This document shows positions 35,701 through 46,001 of a stretch of 64,000 nt of DNA, piece after piece (position 1 is the stretch's first letter; the number at the start of each line of letters is the position of its first letter). Source of the DNA: Streptomyces sp. HNM0575 (lineage in GTDB: Bacteria > Actinomycetota > Actinomycetes > Streptomycetales > Streptomycetaceae). The DNA lies in assembly GCF_012726265.1 (NCBI RefSeq), contig NZ_JAASAG010000004.1, positions 124,001 to 188,000 on the forward strand. Direction: 5' to 3'. The notes under the pieces are model-generated. The model made no database searches, was not told the origin of the DNA, and was given only the letters and a program-made list of their open reading frames with translations. A program made the position numbers and the translations under genes.

Positions 35701-38700
35701 CGGCTCCGACCCGGGCGTGGCCAAGTTCGACCTGTCCTTCACGCTGGCCGAACGGCCCGGCGCGGCAGGCATCTCGGGCATGCTCACCTACCGCACGAGC
35801 CTGTTCGACCAGGCCACCGTGCAGGCGCTGGCCGAGCGGTACGTCCGGCTGCTGGAGGACCTGGTCGCATCGCCCGACGTGCCCTTCCACCGGATGCGCG
35901 TACTGCCCGAGGGCGACCGTGCGCGTTCGCTGGAGCAGGGCACCGGAGAGCGCCGCCCGCTGCCGGAGACGACGCTGCCCGCGCTGCTCGCCGCACGTGA
36001 ACACCCCGCATCGCCCGCCCTGTTGGCGGACGGGCGCGGCGTGGGCCACGCCGAGTTCGACCGCAGAGTGGGACAGCTCGCCGGGCTGCTGCGCCGCCAC
36101 GGCGTCGGCCCCGAGAGCCGCGTCGCGGTGCTCCTGCCCCGGTCGGCGGAGCTGGTGGTGGCCCTGCACGCGGTGCTCCGGGCCGGAGGCGCCTATGTGC
36201 CCCTCGACCCCGGCCACCCCGCGCACCGCATCGCGCACATGCTCGCCGACAGTGCACCCGCCGTGGTCCTCACCACCGCCGAACTGTCGAGCGAACTGTC
36301 CGGCGAACCGTCCGGCCTGCTGACCACCGAGGCGGCCGTACTGGAGCTGGACGCCCTGGAGGAGGAGCTGGCCAGGAGTGAACCGGCCGCCCCGCACGAG
36401 GAGTTGACCAGCGAGCACGCCGCCTACGTGCTCTACACCTCCGGCTCCACGGGCCGCCCCAAGGGCGTCGTCGTCTCCCACGCGGCGCTGCTCAACCGCC
36501 TGCTGTGGATGGCCGACGCCTACCCGGCAGACGGGGACGACCGCGTGCTCCAGAAGACCCCGGCCACGTTCGACGTGTCGGTGTGGGAGTTCTTCCTGCC
36601 CCTGCTGAGCGGCGTGCCGCTGGTCGTCCTGCCGGACGGCCTGCACCGCGACCCGGCCGCGGTCGCCGAGCACATCCGCCGGTACGAGGTGACCACCGTC
36701 CACTTCGTCCCGTCGATGCTGGCGGCCTTCGCCGCGGAACCGTCGGCCGCCGACTGCCGTACCTTGCGCCAGGTCTTCGCCAGCGGCGAGGCGCTGACCG
36801 CCGCCACCGCCCGTGCGCTCCACCAGGCCCTGCCCCAGGCGGAGTTGCACAACCTGTACGGGCCCACCGAGGCCACCGTCGACGTCACCGCCCGGCACGT
36901 CACCGGCCGGGACCGGGACGGGGACCAGGACGCGCGCGGCGTGCCCATCGGGCTGCCCGTGTGGAACACCGGCGCCCAGGTGCTGGACGCCTGGCTGCGT
37001 CCCGTGCCCGACCAGGTCGTCGGCGAGCTGTATCTGTCGGGTGCGCAACTGGCGCGCGGCTATCTGGGACGCCGCGGCCTGACGGCCGAGCGCTTCGTCG
37101 CGGACCCGTACGGCCCGCCCGGCTCCCGCATGTACCGCACGGGCGACCTGGTACGGCGCCGCCCCGACGGCGCGCTGGTCTTCGTCGGACGCGCCGACGG
37201 CCAGGTCAAACTGCGCGGTCTGCGCGTGGAGTTGGGCGAGATCGAGGCCGTGCTCGCCGAGCATCCCGAGGTCGCCTCCGGCGCGGTGCTGGTACGGGCG
37301 GACCAGCCGGACATGCGGCTTCTCGTCGGCTACGCGGTGCCCGCCACAGGCTCCCGCCCTGACGAGGAGGAGCTGCGCGCGCATCTCGCCCGCGGACTGC
37401 CGGAACACATGGTGCCCGCGGCGGTGCTCACTGTGGACGCCCTGCCGCTCACGCCGAGCGGCAAGCTGGACCGCGCCGCGCTGCCCGCACCGGATCTGGC
37501 CGCCCGTACGACAGGTGTCGGCCCCCGCGACGTCCGTGAGGCCCTGCTGACGGAGCTGTTCGCCGAGCTGCTCCACCACCCCGGCGTCGGCGTCGAGGAC
37601 GGCTTCTTCGCGCTGGGCGGCGACAGCATCCTGTCCATCCAACTCGTCGCCCGCGCCCGCAAGTCGGGGCTGCGACTGACCCCGCGGGACGTCTTCGAGT
37701 ACCGTACGCCCGCCGCGCTGGCCCGGGTCGCCACCGTGGAGGACACCTCGGCGCCGCCGTCCGTACCCGCCACCGGCGCGGTGCCGCTCACGCCCGTCAT
37801 GCGCTGGGCGCTGGAGAGGGGCGCCGAAGACGGTGCCCATCAGTATGTGCATGTGACGACGCCGCCGGACGCCTCGCGGGAGGCCCTGTCGGCGGCGCTG
37901 GAGACGCTGCTGCGGTGGCATCCGATGCTGCGTGCCCGGCTGTCCGGCGAGGGCGGGAACGCCGTCCTGGACGTGCCGCGGGAGAGCCCCGTACCGGCGT
38001 CCGCCCTGGTGACCAGGGTGGATCTGAGCGGCGCGGCGGACGAGGACGTCCCCGGGCTGCTGGCCGAAGCCGCCTCGGAGGCCATCACCTCCCTTGCCCC
38101 GCGGCAGGGGCGGATGGTGTGCGCGGTGTGGGGCGAGCGGGGAGCGGGCCGGGACGGCAGGCTCGTGCTGGCCGCACACCATCTGGTCGTCGACGGCGTC
38201 TCCTGGAACGTGCTGCTGCCCGATCTGGTCTCGGCGTACGAGGCGGCGGCCGGCTCACCCGGCGGCGCCCCTCCCGCTGAGGGCCCCGATGGAGCTCCCG
38301 GTGAACGTCCCGGTGGACCTACCGGTGAACGCGCCCCGCACGGCAGCCCGTTCCGCCAATGGGCCCTCGGCCTGCGCGACGCCGCCGCCGATCCGGACCG
38401 CGCGCGGGAGGCGGCGCACTGGACGGACCGCGCCGAGCGCATACGCCCCCTGCTGGACCGCGACTCCCCCGTGGCGACCGAACCCGGCGGACACGGCGGC
38501 GAACCGTGGCAGGTGGACGTCCGCGTGGACGCGGCGACGACACGGAAGCTGCTCACCCAACTGCCCGCCGCCGTGCACGGTTCCGTGCAGGACGTCCTGC
38601 TCGCCGCGCTCACCCGCGCCTTCGCCGACTGGCGCGAGCAACGCGGCGAGACCGTGCGCGACGCCGAAGTGATCGCCGTCGAAGGGCACGGGCGGGAGGA

Positions 38701-41700
38701 GGCCGTGGTGCCCGGCGCCCAACTCTCCGGCACCGTCGGCTGGTTCACCACCTGGTATCCGGTGCTGCTCGACACGGCCGACGTACGCCCGGGCCGCCCG
38801 CTGGACGCCGGGTCCGCACAGCGGCTGCTGAGGTCGGCCAAGGAGGAGCTGCGGCGGTCCGCGGACAGCGGCATCGGCTACGGCCTGCTGACACGGCTGG
38901 CGGAGACCGTGCCCGAGCGCACCCCCGACATGGTCTTCAACTACCTGGGCCGACAAGGGAGAACGGGCGGCGGAGCGGCGACCGAAGAGGAAGAGCCCGC
39001 CTTCTGGACGACCGCACCCGAAGCGCTGCCTCCGCTGCGCCCGGGCGGCAGGCCCACGCCCGCGCTCTTCCCACTGGAGGTCAACGCCTCCACGGTCGAG
39101 GGCGCCGACGGCCCCACGGTGGTGGCCCGTTGGTCGGGGTCGCCGGAGCTGCTGTCCGCCGACGAGGCGGAGGACCTGGCCCGGCTGTGGGTGGCCGCGC
39201 TGGAGGAGCTGGCCGCCGCCGGGCCCCAACCCGCCCACACACCCTCGGACTTCGCGCTGACCGCCCTCGTCCAGGAGGAGGTCGACGCGCTGGAGCACGA
39301 GCTGCCCGGCACGGTGGACGTATGGCCGCTGACGCCGCTCCAGGAGGGCCTGTTCTTCCTGACCCGGTTCGCCGACGGTGAACCGGACGTCTACACCATG
39401 CAGTTGGCGCTGCGCCTGGAGGGACAGGTGGACGCCGCCGCGATGCGGGCGGCCGCCTCGGACCTGCTGGAGCGCAACGACAACCTCCGTACGGCCTTCG
39501 TCACCACCACCCGGCAGACCGCCATGCAGGTGCTGCTGGACCACGTCGAACCGGACTGGACCGTCACCGACCTCTCGGCCTCGCCCGAGGCCGAACGGGA
39601 GCGGCTGCTGCGGGAGTTGAGCGAGGAGGACCGCTTCCGGCCCTTCGACACCGCACGGCCGCCGCTGCTGCGGCTCCGCCTGGTCCGGCTGGAGACGGAC
39701 GCGTGCGTGCTGGTGGTCACCAACCACCACATGGTGCTTGACGGCTGGTCGGTGCCGCTGCTGATGCAGGAGCTGTTCCAGCTCTACGCGGCCCGTACGG
39801 AGAGCGCCGCCGTGCCCGCGCCGCGCCGCCCCTTCCGCGACTATCTGCGCTGGCTGCACTCCCAGGACTCCGGCGCCGCCGAGGCGGCGTGGGCCGAAGC
39901 CATGGACGGCGTCACCGAACCGACGCTGATGGCGCCCGCCGACCCGGCGCGCGCCCCGGTGCTCTCCCGGCGGCTGCCCGCGGCACTGGAGCCCGAACTC
40001 CTCGACGGGCTCAGGGAATTGGCCCGTGCCGGCGAGGTCACCCTCAACACCGTCACGCAGCTCGCCTGGGGCCTGCTGCTCGCCCGGCACACCGGCCGCG
40101 ACGACGTCGTCTTCGGCGCCACCGTCTCCGGACGGCCGCCGGAGTTCGACGAAGTGGAGAGCATGGTGGGGCTGTTCATCAACACCCTGCCCGTACGCGT
40201 CGGCCTGGACGAGCGCCACACCGTCCGCTCCGCACTGGAGCGGCTCCAGGAGGAGCAGGCACGCCTTCTGCCGTATGCGCACCTGGGCCTCTCCCAGGTG
40301 CAGCGGCTGGCCGGCGTGGGCGACCTCTTCGACACCCTCGTGGTGTACGAGAGCTACCCGGTGGACGCCGACGGCCTCCAGCGGGCGGAGCGCTCCGGCG
40401 ACCTCCAGGTCACCGGCGGCAGCAGCGCCGACGCCACGCACTATCCGCTCACGCTCGCCGTCGAACCGGCCGGGGGACGCCTGACCCTGGAGTACCGCCC
40501 CGACCTGTTCACCGACGAGGAGGCGTCGGACCTGCTGGAGCGGCTGCTGCACCTGCTGCGGCAGCTCGCCGGCGGCCACGACGCCCCGCTTCGCGGGCTG
40601 GAGGCGCTGCGACCCTCCGAGCGCGACCGCGTACTGGAGGAGTGGAACGCCACGCGGCAGCCGCACCCGGACGGCACCCTGCCCGGTCTGCTGGCCGAGC
40701 GGATCGCCGAGGACCCCACGGCACCGGCCGTCGTCAGCGGCGAAGTGACCCTGACATTCGACGAGTTGGGGCAGCGCTCGGCGCGGCTGGCACACGCCCT
40801 GATCGGTCGCGGCATCGGTCCCGAGGACGTCGTGGCGCTGATGCTGCCGCGCACTGAGGAGTTCCTCGTCGCGCTGCTGGCCGTCCATCAGGCCGGGGCG
40901 GCCTATCTGCCGCTGGACCCGGACTATCCGGCGGAGCGCGTCGCGTTCATGGCCGCGGACGCCGCCCCCCGGCTGCTGCTGACCACCCGCGCCCTCACAG
41001 GCCGCGCTCCGGGCGTACCGGCCCTGGCGCTGGACGACGAGGCGGCTGCCGCCGGGATCGCCCGGCATCCCGGCACGGCGCCCACCGACGCGGAGCGGGT
41101 GCGCCCGCTGCGCCCGGAGCACCCCGCGTACCTCATCTACACCTCGGGATCGACCGGCACGCCCAAGGGCGTCGTCATCCCGCACCGCGGCGTGGTGAAC
41201 CTCTTCCACAGCCACCGGCGCTCCCTGTACGAGCCGGTGATCGAGCGGACCGGCAGGCGCCGGCTGCGGGTCGGGCACGCCTGGTCGTTCGCCTTCGACG
41301 CCTCCTGGCAGCCGCAGTTGTGGCTCTTCCACGGGCACTGCGTCCACGTCCTGTCCGAGGAGATCCAGCGCGACCCGGTCTCGTTGGAGGCGTATCTGCG
41401 CCGGGAGTCGATCGACTTCATCGAGGTCGCGCCGTCGGTGCTGGCACAGCTGGAGGAGGCGGGCCTCACCCGGGACGGCGACTGCCCGCTGCCGCTGCTG
41501 GGCGTCGGCGGCGAGGCCGTGCCGGACGCCCAGTGGGCGCGGTTGCGGCGGCTGCCGCACACCGAGACCGTCAACCTGTACGGGCCCACCGAGGCCACCG
41601 TCGACTCGATGCTGGCCCGGGTCGGCGACACCGAACGGCAGGTCATCGGGCACCCCGTGGACAACGCCCGCGTCCATCTGCTGGACGGCGGGCTGCGGCC

Positions 41701-43936
41701 GGTGCCGCCGGGAGTGCCGGGAGAGATGTACCTCGCGGGCGCCGGGCTGGCCCGCGGCTATCTGGGCAGGCCCGGGCTGACGGCCGAGCGCTTCGTGGCC
41801 GACCCGTTCGACTCGGGCGGCGGGCGGCTCTACCGGACCGGCGATCTGGCGCGCCGGCACGCCGACGGCTCGGTGGAGTTCCTGGGCCGGGTCGACGACC
41901 AGGTCAAGATCCGTGGGTTCCGCGTGGAGTTGGGCGAGATCGAGACGGCCGTCTCCGCGCTGGAGAGCGTCGCGCAATCGGCCGTGGTGGCCCGCGAGGA
42001 CAAGGGCGTACGGCGTCTGGTGGCCTATGTGGTGCCGCGCGAGGGGAAGGCACCGCAGCCGCTGGAGCTGCGTGCCGGGCTCGCCGAGCGGCTGCCCGAC
42101 CATCTGGTGCCCGCTGCCTTCGTCCTGCTGGACGCGCTGCCCATGACCGCCAACTCCAAGCTGGACAAGGACCGGCTGCCCGCACCGGACTTCGGCGCCC
42201 AGGCCACCGGACGCGAGCCCGAAGGCCCTCGCGAGAATGCCCTGTGCGGGGCCATGGCGGACGTGCTGGGGCTGCCGCGGGTCGGCGCGGACGACGACTT
42301 CTTCTCGCTCGGCGGCGACAGCATCGTATCCATCCAGCTCGTCAGCCGGCTGCGGTCGCGTGGTTGGACCCTCTCACCGCGGCAGATCTTCCGGCTGCGT
42401 ACGCCCGCGGCGCTGGCGGACCGCCTGGAGGGCGTCGGCGAACTCGTCGTGGAGGACGAGGAGTCGGGCTGGGGCAGCGTCCCGGCGACGCCCATCCTGG
42501 AGTGGCTGCGGGAGCTGGGCGGGCCGCTTGGCGAGTACTCGCAGTCGACGGTGCTTCAGGTGCCCGCCGCGATGCGGTGGGAGCAACTCCTCGTCGCCGT
42601 ACAGGCGTTGGTGGACCGTCACCAGCTGCTGCGGTCACGTCTGGACCGTACGGGCGACGGCGGGGACGGCCCCTGGCGGCTGGAGGTCCCCGAACCGGGC
42701 GCGCTGCGGGCGGCCGACGTGGTCGAGCGGGTCGACGCCTCCGGAACCCCGCAGGGGCGTCCGCTGGCGGAGACCATGGGCGCCAGGCTGATGTCCCTGG
42801 TGCGCGAACTCGACCCGGACGCCGGGCGGATGTTCAAGGCGGTCTGGTTCGACGCCGGACCGGATCGGCCCGGGAGGCTGCTGCTGCTCGCCCACCATCT
42901 CGTCGTGGACGGAGTGACCTGGCGCATCCTCCACCCCGACCTGCGCCAGGCGTGGGAGGCCGCCGCCGGGGGACGTGCTCCGGAGCTGCCCGCCGTACCG
43001 ACGTCCTTCCGCACCTGGGCCCGCGGCCTCCTCAAGGCGGCCGCGGAGCCGTCCCGTGAGGCGGAGGAGGCGCACTGGACGCGCACGCTGGCGGGGGCGG
43101 ACGTGCCGCTGGCCGGGCGCGCCCTGGACCCGTCGGTGGACACGGTGCGCACGCTGGAGCATCTGCGGGTCGAACTGCCCGCCGAGTACACCGAGTTGCT
43201 GCTGAGCACCGTGGTGGCGCGCACCGGGGCGCCGGTGGACGCGCTGCTGCTGGGCGCGCTCTCGCGGGCGTTCGCCGACTGGCGCGGATCGCGTACGGGA
43301 GGCGGCGGCGAGGCGCGGGAACGGGACGGCGCCGCACGCGGGGGTGGCCACACCGTCGTCGCCATGGAGGGGCACGGCCGCGAGCAGCAGGTGGTGCCGG
43401 GCGCCGATCTCTCCCGTACGGCGGGCTGGTTCACCTCGGTACGTCCGGTCGCCCTGGACGCCTCGGGGGTGCCCGGCGGGCAGGAGGGCCTGCCCGAGCT
43501 GGTGCGCCGCGCGGCCCGGGAGCTGGCGGCCGTGCCGGACGGCGGCATCGGCTACGGAATGCTGCGGTATCTCAACCCCCGCACCGGTCCGCGGCTGGCC
43601 GAAGTGGGCGTGCCGGAGACCCAGTTCAACTATCTGGGCCGGTACACAGGTCCCCCGGCGCCGGACGGAGGTCCGGACGGGCCCGCCGGAAGCGGCGACT
43701 GGGCGCCCGCTCCGGAGGCCGGAGTGCTGGGCGGCGGCCGCGACCTGGACATGCCGGTCGGCTACGTGCTGGACGTCACCGCCTCGGCCGTCGACGGCCC
43801 GGACGGACGGCCCGTCCTGGGGGCCGGCTGGGTGTGGGCCGGCCGCCTGCTGACCGAGCCGGAGGTGCGCGAGCTGGCCGAGGGCTGGGTGGCGGCGCTG
43901 CGCCGGCTGGTCGAGGAGGTCACCGGCGGGCGGTGA
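26717..43936 (+). CDS. Non-ribosomal peptide synthetase 3, C-A-T-E-C-A-T-C-A-T-E-C-A-T-E (four modules), no thioesterase
   Basis: The GTG start at 26717 overlaps the previous stop (GTGA), with GGAG at 26707-26710. The frame is open further upstream, but that part overlaps E7 and was rejected. The product is 5739 aa. Approximate residues: C8 10-455, A8 470-970, T8 988-1055, E8 1073-1520, C9 1550-1975, A9 1995-2465, T9 2485-2555, C10 2570-3060, A10 3080-3585, T10 3608-3673, E10 3688-4170, C11 4198-4635, A11 4653-5153, T11 5170-5238, E11 5255-5738. The protein stops directly after E11 (LVEEVTGGR). It has no thioesterase or reductase domain and lacks the acidic docking helix seen at the ends of NRPS1 and NRPS2. 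This suggests that it is the last synthetase and that release happens in trans. Confidence 0.97.
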   Translation: MTSAPRTGLQDILPLSPLQQGLYFLSSYDEGALDVYNVQIGFELEGPLDPARLRRAGEALLRRHPNLKGAFRQRKNGEPVTLIPRQVPLPWTDIDLSRLTADERALRVRQLADADREARFDLATPPLLRFTALRLGEERHRLLLTHHHLLLDGWSTARVVQELFALYEADGDEHALPPARPYRDYLEWAAARDTGADRRAWRAALDGLDGPTVVAPALAQQPAAEPATLDVELGAGAGEALTEGARALEVTPPVVVQTLWALAVGELTGRTDVVLGTTVSGRPAELAGVESMVGLFINTLPVRVRTRPEESLAALVRRVGAEQAALLPHHHTALTDIQKDAGTGGPLFDTLCVFENYLVDQAASPPQHTGGQQEFAGLRVSAVSGRDSTHYPLTLVAAPDADGGIGLRLRYRLDAFSPEQAARIAARLRRAVEEFTADPHRRLAALDLLTGGERRLVQETFNSDRRDLTPDTLPRLFEQQAGRHPEETAVVDGEVRLTYAELNVCANRLAHRLIAAGIGPEDVVGVALRRGAQVYVAQLAVGKAGGIFAPLNPDYPAARLSDLVADCRPRVLLAEPGTDTGAWAGNTPVVATESLTDPAPADGLPEHDPTDGDRRAPLRLENGAYLIYTSGSTGRPKGVLVGHRPLADLIAWANACFGTGPGDRVTQFASPSFDVTFCELANSLFSGATLVVVPEEARAGRPLAEFLTASGITLAVIPPTVVASLPLDAELPGDMGMIVGTEALPAEVIRAWASRHRLFNAYGPTEAVVNSATWRVPADWTVGPVPIGPPDVNKRAYVLDEALRPVAPGVLGELYIAGVGLARGYLGREALTAERFVADPFGGLFGEQGSRMYRTGDLARWNEKGELEYAGRSDHQLKIRGFRVEPGEVEARLTGHPRIRQAVVTGHADDRGNRRLVAYTVADGEAEPPSAAELAAHVGESMPEHMVPAAFVALDALPLTGANKIDRSALPAPDFATRATGGTPPRTDAEKELAALFCEVLGLPEVGVEDGFFALGGDSISSIQLVGAAKRRGLLMRPRDVFERRTVEGLAQLAAETRQSEQPEPSTSRDGSGSAPLTPILRWLVERGGPLADYHQSTVLHTPPGTRLETLVAGFAQVVDHHDVLRATLTGQTLEVPGPGAVDAATLITRVDAVTAPEAELAPTLREHARRAAARLDPYGGVMLRAVWLDAGPDRGGLLALLVHHAVVDGVSWRVLGEDLATAFEAARTGRPAALPGVGTPFRVWAEGLRAAAGAREEEAGHWLSLGGAAPIAPELDPERDTLGTLATVPVRLEPSVAGPLLSKLTERYHAGPDEVLLTALAMALTAWRGVSDPVLVDVEGHGRVEEAVPGAELTRTVGWFTSVHPVRLRVDGADVGEQRRAGAALKQIKEALRAAPDQGIGHGLLRRLHPGIGPRLARLPTAQIGYNYLGRFGAPAAGDERPRPWSPAVTGSLGGGADERLPVSHALQLTASTVESAEGPVLQAAFSFPGRLWPRPDVERLAELWLAALRTLRRHLDEPDAGGHSPSDFPLVRVQQREIEQLEEQHGELTDLLPLSPLQQGLYFLADLGAASGTGLDVYTTQLALEIEGPLDSGQLRQAAQRLLERHPNLRAAFHGRGEDEPLQAVPAHPPLPWREADLSGSGDARAEAEELLRAERSERFDLTRPPLIRFTLLRLGEGRSLVAVTSHHILLDGWSGPLLIQDLLALYRGTPQPTPRPYRDYLVWLAGRDRAETEELWRRALSGIDGPTRLVPAAADMPAGVPERLQVPLDEDLVARIFDFARAEQVTVGAVLQAAWGLLLGRLTARQDVVFGVTVSGRPADLDGAQRMIGLFINTVPTRVTPLPGQSGAELVARVSARQAELMDHQYASLAELQRIAGHRELFDTLLLFENFPVDAEQLRRTEQRAGLAVTGARGHDATHYPLVLVAFPGDRRLSLALDHRPELLDAERARDIGAQLVRTLEDLVERPQRAVREVAAAAHGQPELDGERREITPLGLAERFERQALATPDAVALVAGDEEWTYARLLERVHTLAARLSEQGAGPETLVGVALPRGADLVAALLAVSATGAGYVPVDPAFPAERIAYLKQDAAPLLFVEEGSPLLEDGEEGGPAFRRAPANVTRPDGVAYVIHTSGSTGDPKGVIVSHRNLANLLDDIAARLESGPGHRLLAVTTVSFDIAALELFVPLVTGATVVLADRDQARDPGLLSELAQRSAATHLQATPSLWQGVVETAPRMLDGLTVLSGGEPLPADLAGQLAERGARLLNLYGPTETTVWSTAADLEPHEVPHAGHALRNTTLRVLDAWLRPVPVGVPGELYIGGAGVARGYLGRPGLTAARFVADPECGGERLYRTGDLARLQPDGTVVILGRTDHQLKVRGHRVEPGEIETALRSHPQVGEAVVVGLPDGAGSLRLVAYVTGGARELRDDLRSHLRDRLPEHLVPSVVIPLPSMPLTPNGKIDRAALPAPEQQQNTPSGAGSSRDPREAVLAGQFAHVLGLENVGPDEDFFSLGGHSLLAMRLANRLRSVLGTDVAIRDLFDHPTPAALARAVLPRAESRAPLTPRTPREGERLPLSFAQRRLWFLHRLEGPSATYNLFFALRLSGDLDVPALRAAIGDVAARHESLRTVFPDADGLPYQHIVDEENARASLDAEPEDIVTAELAERLRREATAAIDITSELPLRVRLLRLPEDGDEAGGGDGGSADTASGTGTGTATESADMATGTGTGTGTGTDSSTVTRPDHVLTVTLHHIAGDEWSMRPLTEDLRTAYTARRAGVRPDWAPLAVSYADYSVWQQEVLGDEDDPESLLARQAGHWRRTLAEAPEELTLPLDRPRPATEDHRGATVTFDIPAEAHARLRELTARTGTSAFMAAQSALAVLLAAHGAGDDLPIGTPVAGRNDAALDDLVGFFVNTLVLRTDLSGDPTFRELLARTREVDLAAFDQADLPFERLVELLAPQRSLTRHPLFQVMLVFQNISEQALTLPGLEVTPLGSDPGVAKFDLSFTLAERPGAAGISGMLTYRTSLFDQATVQALAERYVRLLEDLVASPDVPFHRMRVLPEGDRARSLEQGTGERRPLPETTLPALLAAREHPASPALLADGRGVGHAEFDRRVGQLAGLLRRHGVGPESRVAVLLPRSAELVVALHAVLRAGGAYVPLDPGHPAHRIAHMLADSAPAVVLTTAELSSELSGEPSGLLTTEAAVLELDALEEELARSEPAAPHEELTSEHAAYVLYTSGSTGRPKGVVVSHAALLNRLLWMADAYPADGDDRVLQKTPATFDVSVWEFFLPLLSGVPLVVLPDGLHRDPAAVAEHIRRYEVTTVHFVPSMLAAFAAEPSAADCRTLRQVFASGEALTAATARALHQALPQAELHNLYGPTEATVDVTARHVTGRDRDGDQDARGVPIGLPVWNTGAQVLDAWLRPVPDQVVGELYLSGAQLARGYLGRRGLTAERFVADPYGPPGSRMYRTGDLVRRRPDGALVFVGRADGQVKLRGLRVELGEIEAVLAEHPEVASGAVLVRADQPDMRLLVGYAVPATGSRPDEEELRAHLARGLPEHMVPAAVLTVDALPLTPSGKLDRAALPAPDLAARTTGVGPRDVREALLTELFAELLHHPGVGVEDGFFALGGDSILSIQLVARARKSGLRLTPRDVFEYRTPAALARVATVEDTSAPPSVPATGAVPLTPVMRWALERGAEDGAHQYVHVTTPPDASREALSAALETLLRWHPMLRARLSGEGGNAVLDVPRESPVPASALVTRVDLSGAADEDVPGLLAEAASEAITSLAPRQGRMVCAVWGERGAGRDGRLVLAAHHLVVDGVSWNVLLPDLVSAYEAAAGSPGGAPPAEGPDGAPGERPGGPTGERAPHGSPFRQWALGLRDAAADPDRAREAAHWTDRAERIRPLLDRDSPVATEPGGHGGEPWQVDVRVDAATTRKLLTQLPAAVHGSVQDVLLAALTRAFADWREQRGETVRDAEVIAVEGHGREEAVVPGAQLSGTVGWFTTWYPVLLDTADVRPGRPLDAGSAQRLLRSAKEELRRSADSGIGYGLLTRLAETVPERTPDMVFNYLGRQGRTGGGAATEEEEPAFWTTAPEALPPLRPGGRPTPALFPLEVNASTVEGADGPTVVARWSGSPELLSADEAEDLARLWVAALEELAAAGPQPAHTPSDFALTALVQEEVDALEHELPGTVDVWPLTPLQEGLFFLTRFADGEPDVYTMQLALRLEGQVDAAAMRAAASDLLERNDNLRTAFVTTTRQTAMQVLLDHVEPDWTVTDLSASPEAERERLLRELSEEDRFRPFDTARPPLLRLRLVRLETDACVLVVTNHHMVLDGWSVPLLMQELFQLYAARTESAAVPAPRRPFRDYLRWLHSQDSGAAEAAWAEAMDGVTEPTLMAPADPARAPVLSRRLPAALEPELLDGLRELARAGEVTLNTVTQLAWGLLLARHTGRDDVVFGATVSGRPPEFDEVESMVGLFINTLPVRVGLDERHTVRSALERLQEEQARLLPYAHLGLSQVQRLAGVGDLFDTLVVYESYPVDADGLQRAERSGDLQVTGGSSADATHYPLTLAVEPAGGRLTLEYRPDLFTDEEASDLLERLLHLLRQLAGGHDAPLRGLEALRPSERDRVLEEWNATRQPHPDGTLPGLLAERIAEDPTAPAVVSGEVTLTFDELGQRSARLAHALIGRGIGPEDVVALMLPRTEEFLVALLAVHQAGAAYLPLDPDYPAERVAFMAADAAPRLLLTTRALTGRAPGVPALALDDEAAAAGIARHPGTAPTDAERVRPLRPEHPAYLIYTSGSTGTPKGVVIPHRGVVNLFHSHRRSLYEPVIERTGRRRLRVGHAWSFAFDASWQPQLWLFHGHCVHVLSEEIQRDPVSLEAYLRRESIDFIEVAPSVLAQLEEAGLTRDGDCPLPLLGVGGEAVPDAQWARLRRLPHTETVNLYGPTEATVDSMLARVGDTERQVIGHPVDNARVHLLDGGLRPVPPGVPGEMYLAGAGLARGYLGRPGLTAERFVADPFDSGGGRLYRTGDLARRHADGSVEFLGRVDDQVKIRGFRVELGEIETAVSALESVAQSAVVAREDKGVRRLVAYVVPREGKAPQPLELRAGLAERLPDHLVPAAFVLLDALPMTANSKLDKDRLPAPDFGAQATGREPEGPRENALCGAMADVLGLPRVGADDDFFSLGGDSIVSIQLVSRLRSRGWTLSPRQIFRLRTPAALADRLEGVGELVVEDEESGWGSVPATPILEWLRELGGPLGEYSQSTVLQVPAAMRWEQLLVAVQALVDRHQLLRSRLDRTGDGGDGPWRLEVPEPGALRAADVVERVDASGTPQGRPLAETMGARLMSLVRELDPDAGRMFKAVWFDAGPDRPGRLLLLAHHLVVDGVTWRILHPDLRQAWEAAAGGRAPELPAVPTSFRTWARGLLKAAAEPSREAEEAHWTRTLAGADVPLAGRALDPSVDTVRTLEHLRVELPAEYTELLLSTVVARTGAPVDALLLGALSRAFADWRGSRTGGGGEARERDGAARGGGHTVVAMEGHGREQQVVPGADLSRTAGWFTSVRPVALDASGVPGGQEGLPELVRRAARELAAVPDGGIGYGMLRYLNPRTGPRLAEVGVPETQFNYLGRYTGPPAPDGGPDGPAGSGDWAPAPEAGVLGGGRDLDMPVGYVLDVTASAVDGPDGRPVLGAGWVWAGRLLTEPEVRELAEGWVAALRRLVEEVTGGR
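26745..31300 (+). other. NRPS module 8: C (DCL) - A (unassigned) - T - E
   Basis: The pocket reads D-V-C-V-I-G-A-V-N with an unusual FDVTFCEL motif A4. It matches no code I know. Given the iron context a modified ornithine is conceivable, but nothing in the sequence proves it. The A10 motif is TGANKID rather than xNGKxD, with the lysine kept. The E domain has [23 protein letters not shown] and YNYLGR. Confidence 0.7.
31360..34390 (+). other. NRPS module 9: C (DCL) - A (Gly) - T
   Basis: The pocket reads D-I-L-Q-L-G-L-V-W, the established glycine code (D-I-L-Q-L-G-L-I-W) with one conservative change. The carrier is GGHSL. No epimerase follows, as expected for an achiral residue and for a carrier of the H type. 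Confidence 0.85.
34430..39250 (+). other. NRPS module 10: C (LCL) - A (Ser) - T - E
   Basis: The pocket reads D-V-W-H-F-S-L-V-D, the serine code. The C domain has HHIAGDEWS and carries a Thr/Gly-rich insertion (34800-34945) just before it. E10 has [10 protein letters not shown] and EGHGRE, but its later motif is SGTVGWFT in place of RTVGWFT. A Pro/Gly-rich loop occupies 38250-38345. Confidence 0.82.
34892..34921 (+). repeat. Hexamer tandem repeat (ACCGGC x5) in C10
   Basis: Five ACCGGC units encode alternating Thr-Gly. They lie in a low-complexity insertion just before the HHIAGDEWS motif of C10. Confidence 0.9.
39305..43930 (+). other. NRPS module 11 (terminal): C (DCL) - A (unassigned, acidic pocket) - T - E
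   Basis: The C domain has [10 protein letters not shown]. The pocket reads D-A-Q-E-G-G-L-V-D with the unusual motif [10 protein letters not shown]. Glu278 and Asp331 could pair with a basic side chain such as an ornithine- or arginine-type residue; this is inference only. The A10 motif is ANSKLD. The terminal E domain is intact ([22 protein letters not shown]), so the C-terminal residue of the peptide is predicted to be D. Confidence 0.72.
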
Positions 43937-43988
43937 CGGCGAACCCGGGTGCCGCCGGCCCCGGGCGAGCACCCGGCCTCGCACGCGG

Positions 43989-44023
43989 CGGGGCGGCGGC
44001 ACGGATCTCTGGCCGCCGCCCCG
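43989..44023 (+). terminator. Hairpin 1 after the NRPS operon
   Basis: A perfect 12-bp stem CGGGGCGGCGGC (43989-44000) pairs with 44012-44023 across an 11-nt loop. It starts 52 bp after the NRPS3 stop. There is no clear T tract, which is common for actinomycete terminators. Confidence 0.6.
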
Positions 44024-44042
44024 AGTCCCCCTCAACCGGCAA

Positions 44043-44080
44043 GTGGTGTGCGCCGGGTGGCGACTTCCGGCGCACACCAC
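44043..44080. terminator. Hairpin 2, shared by the convergent NRPS3 and binding-protein genes
   Basis: A perfect 14-bp stem GTGGTGTGCGCCGG (44043-44056) pairs with 44067-44080 across a 10-nt loop. It ends 5 bp from the stop of the convergent lipoprotein gene, so it can act on both strands. Confidence 0.65.
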
Positions 44081-44085
44081 GTCTC

Positions 44086-45054
44086 TCACGCCTTCTTCAG
44101 CATGTCCTCGATCTCGTCGAGGGCGCCGAGGGCGAAGCGGTAGGTGCACATCGTGTAGTGCTTGATGGGGAAGGCCTTGTCGTCCTTGACGGCGGGCACG
44201 CTCTTCCAGAGCTTGCTGTCCAGCAGATCCTGGGTGGGCGGCGGGGGCTTGCCGTCGAACTGCGTCGGGTAGATCAGCGCGGTGCAGTCGTCCAGGACGT
44301 CCATCTGCTCATAGCTCTTCGGCTGGAAGTCCGCACCGCCCTTGATGCCGGCGCCGATCTTCAGGCCCAGGTCACGCATCACGGTGAGCAGCGGGCCGCC
44401 GAGCTGGAACTGGCTGTTCTGACCGCCGCTGAGAATGGCCCACTTGGTGCCGGCGATCTGCTTGCGGTAGGTGGACTTCAGCTCCTTGAGCCGGGCTTCG
44501 TACTTCTTCCTCTCGGCGTTCAGCCTCTCCTCGCGGTTGACCGCCTTGGCGACCTTGGCGAGCTGCTCGTGCCACAGGGCTCCGCTGTGTGCCCAGTCGT
44601 AGTAGACGACCGGAGCGATCTTCCGCAGGGCCTTGGTCTTATCCCAGGAGAACTGGTCGATGATCAGGTCCGGCTTGGCGGCGGCCACGGCCTGCGCGTT
44701 GGGTGTGCCGGGTGCGCCGGTGGTCTTGACGCCTTCGAGCTTGTCGAAGATGTCCCGGGGCATCAGTTGTCTGCTGGCGGTGCCGTCGGGCACGGCTACG
44801 GGGACGAGGCCCAGCTCCAGCAGCATGAGGGCGTCGTAATTCCAGCTGGCGGCAACCCTCTTGGGGTGCTGCGGGACCTTGACGACGCCCTTGTCCGTCT
44901 TGAGGGAGCGCTCCTCGGAGGAGGCCTCCTTCTCGTCGTCGCCGGACTCGCTCACGCCACAGGCGGACAGCGTCAGCAGCGCCGCCGCGCTGGTGAGTCC
45001 TCCCAGGAATCTTCTCCGTCCCAAGGGATCGGACGTGCCACGTGAACGGGCCAT
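44086..45054 (-). CDS. Iron-siderophore ABC transporter substrate-binding lipoprotein (FecB/FepB type, Tat-exported)
   Basis: A 322-aa periplasmic-binding protein of the PF01497 type, expected to capture a ferric siderophore at the cell surface and pass it to an ABC permease. The N terminus has a twin-arginine signal (GRRRFLGG) followed by a hydrophobic stretch and a lipobox (LSAC), so it should be a Tat-exported lipoprotein. The mature part contains VPQHPKRVAA, KPDLII and a helix-rich linker typical of the helical-backbone binding-protein class. ATG at 45054 was chosen because an AAGGAG site lies about 7 bp upstream; a GTG two codons earlier has too short a spacing. It diverges from the ferric-reductase gene across an iron box. 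No permease or ATPase partner is present in the window, so it may use one encoded elsewhere. The exact ligand is unknown. Confidence 0.9.
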   Translation of the reverse strand: MARSRGTSDPLGRRRFLGGLTSAAALLTLSACGVSESGDDEKEASSEERSLKTDKGVVKVPQHPKRVAASWNYDALMLLELGLVPVAVPDGTASRQLMPRDIFDKLEGVKTTGAPGTPNAQAVAAAKPDLIIDQFSWDKTKALRKIAPVVYYDWAHSGALWHEQLAKVAKAVNREERLNAERKKYEARLKELKSTYRKQIAGTKWAILSGGQNSQFQLGGPLLTVMRDLGLKIGAGIKGGADFQPKSYEQMDVLDDCTALIYPTQFDGKPPPPTQDLLDSKLWKSVPAVKDDKAFPIKHYTMCTYRFALGALDEIEDMLKKA

Positions 45055-45113
45055 GTTCACTCTCCTTCGCCGGGATTCCGTCTCGGAGCCCGTGTATCAC
45101 CACCACAGGCAGA

Positions 45114-45135
45114 TAGGTAAGGCTTGCCTAACCTA
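45114..45135. promoter_or_regulatory. Iron box (DtxR/IdeR/DmdR1-type operator)
   Basis: A 22-bp inverted repeat with half sites TAGGTAAGGCT and TGCCTAACCTA (9 of 11 positions paired). It strongly resembles the TTAGGTTAGSCTAACCTAA consensus of the DtxR family. It lies between the divergent lipoprotein and ferric-reductase genes. A -35-like TTGCCT (45124-45129) is inside the box, 17 bp from a -10-like CAGGAT (45147-45152) for the + strand operon. Iron-loaded repressor would therefore block that promoter and probably the - strand one as well. Confidence 0.8.
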
Positions 45136-45193
45136 CAGCTTCCGAGCAGGATCTAGGGAGTAGGAAGTCACAACGGCGGTTGAGGAGTTCATC

Positions 45194-45997
45194 ATGAGCG
45201 GGGCGCCGGCCCACGAGCACCGTCACAGAGCCCAGCGGCCCGGGCGGCTCCACGTGACGCGGGTGCGGCGCGTGCACCGCGTGACACCGCGCATGGCCCG
45301 GATCACCTTCGCCAGCGAGGACTTGACGAGGTTCCTCAGCAACGGCACGGACCAGCACGTCGCCATGTACTTCTACGAGCCCTGGGTGGTGCTCCCCAGG
45401 CCGTTCACCACCGAAGCCGCCAGGGAACTGCTGTCGCGGGCCCGCCCCCGGCTGCGCCGCTACACGATCCGCTCCCACCGCCCCGAAATGGGCGAGGTGG
45501 ACATGGACTTCGTGCTGCACGGCGGCGATCAGCTCGCCTCGGGCTGGGCCGAGAAGGCCGCGCCGGACGACGAGGCCATCTGGTTCGGGCCGTCGCCCGC
45601 CTATCCGCTGGACCAGGAGCAGGACTGGACGGTGCTGATCGGCGACGAGACGGCGCTGCCGGCGATCGCGGTGATGCTCGAACAGCTCCCCGGCAACCAT
45701 CCCGTGCAGGCACTGATCGAAGTCGCCGACGCCGACGAGGAGTTGCCCCTGACCACCGGGATCGACGCCCGCGTCACCTGGCTCCACCGCGGCCGCCGCC
45801 CCCACGGCAGACTGCTGCTGGAGCACGCGACGCGGTTGAAGCTCCCCGGCGGATCGGGCCGCGTGTGGGGAGCCGCCGAGCGCTCCGTGGTACGGGAGCT
45901 GCGGCGCCACTTCGTAAGGGACAGGGGGCTCGACCGCGCCGCGACGCATCTGACCGCGTACTGGACCAAGGGCGAGACCCAGGACAGCGAGGTCTGA
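45194..45997 (+). CDS. Siderophore-interacting protein, NAD(P)H-dependent ferric-siderophore reductase (SIP family)
   Basis: A 267-aa FAD-dependent ferric-siderophore reductase of the ViuB/SIP family, cytosolic, releasing iron from imported ferric siderophore. The flavin-binding motif RRYTIRSH is near residue 93. The NAD(P)H-side motif GDETALPAI is near residue 154, and the conserved C-terminal AYWTKGE is present. ATG is preceded by GAGGAG at 45182-45187. It is the first gene of a five-gene operon and lies directly behind the iron box. Length and motifs are normal for the family. Confidence 0.92.
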   Translation: MSGAPAHEHRHRAQRPGRLHVTRVRRVHRVTPRMARITFASEDLTRFLSNGTDQHVAMYFYEPWVVLPRPFTTEAARELLSRARPRLRRYTIRSHRPEMGEVDMDFVLHGGDQLASGWAEKAAPDDEAIWFGPSPAYPLDQEQDWTVLIGDETALPAIAVMLEQLPGNHPVQALIEVADADEELPLTTGIDARVTWLHRGRRPHGRLLLEHATRLKLPGGSGRVWGAAERSVVRELRRHFVRDRGLDRAATHLTAYWTKGETQDSEV

Positions 45998-46001
45998 ACC
46001 G

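Noticed and set aside
43700..43936. A thioesterase or reductase domain at the end of NRPS3
   Set aside because: No GxSxG motif and no room: the frame ends directly after the epimerase fold.
43834..45045. Open frame of about 400 codons on the + strand over the lipoprotein gene
   Set aside because: It is antisense to a well-supported binding protein with Tat signal and ribosome site, and it has no ribosome site or family features.
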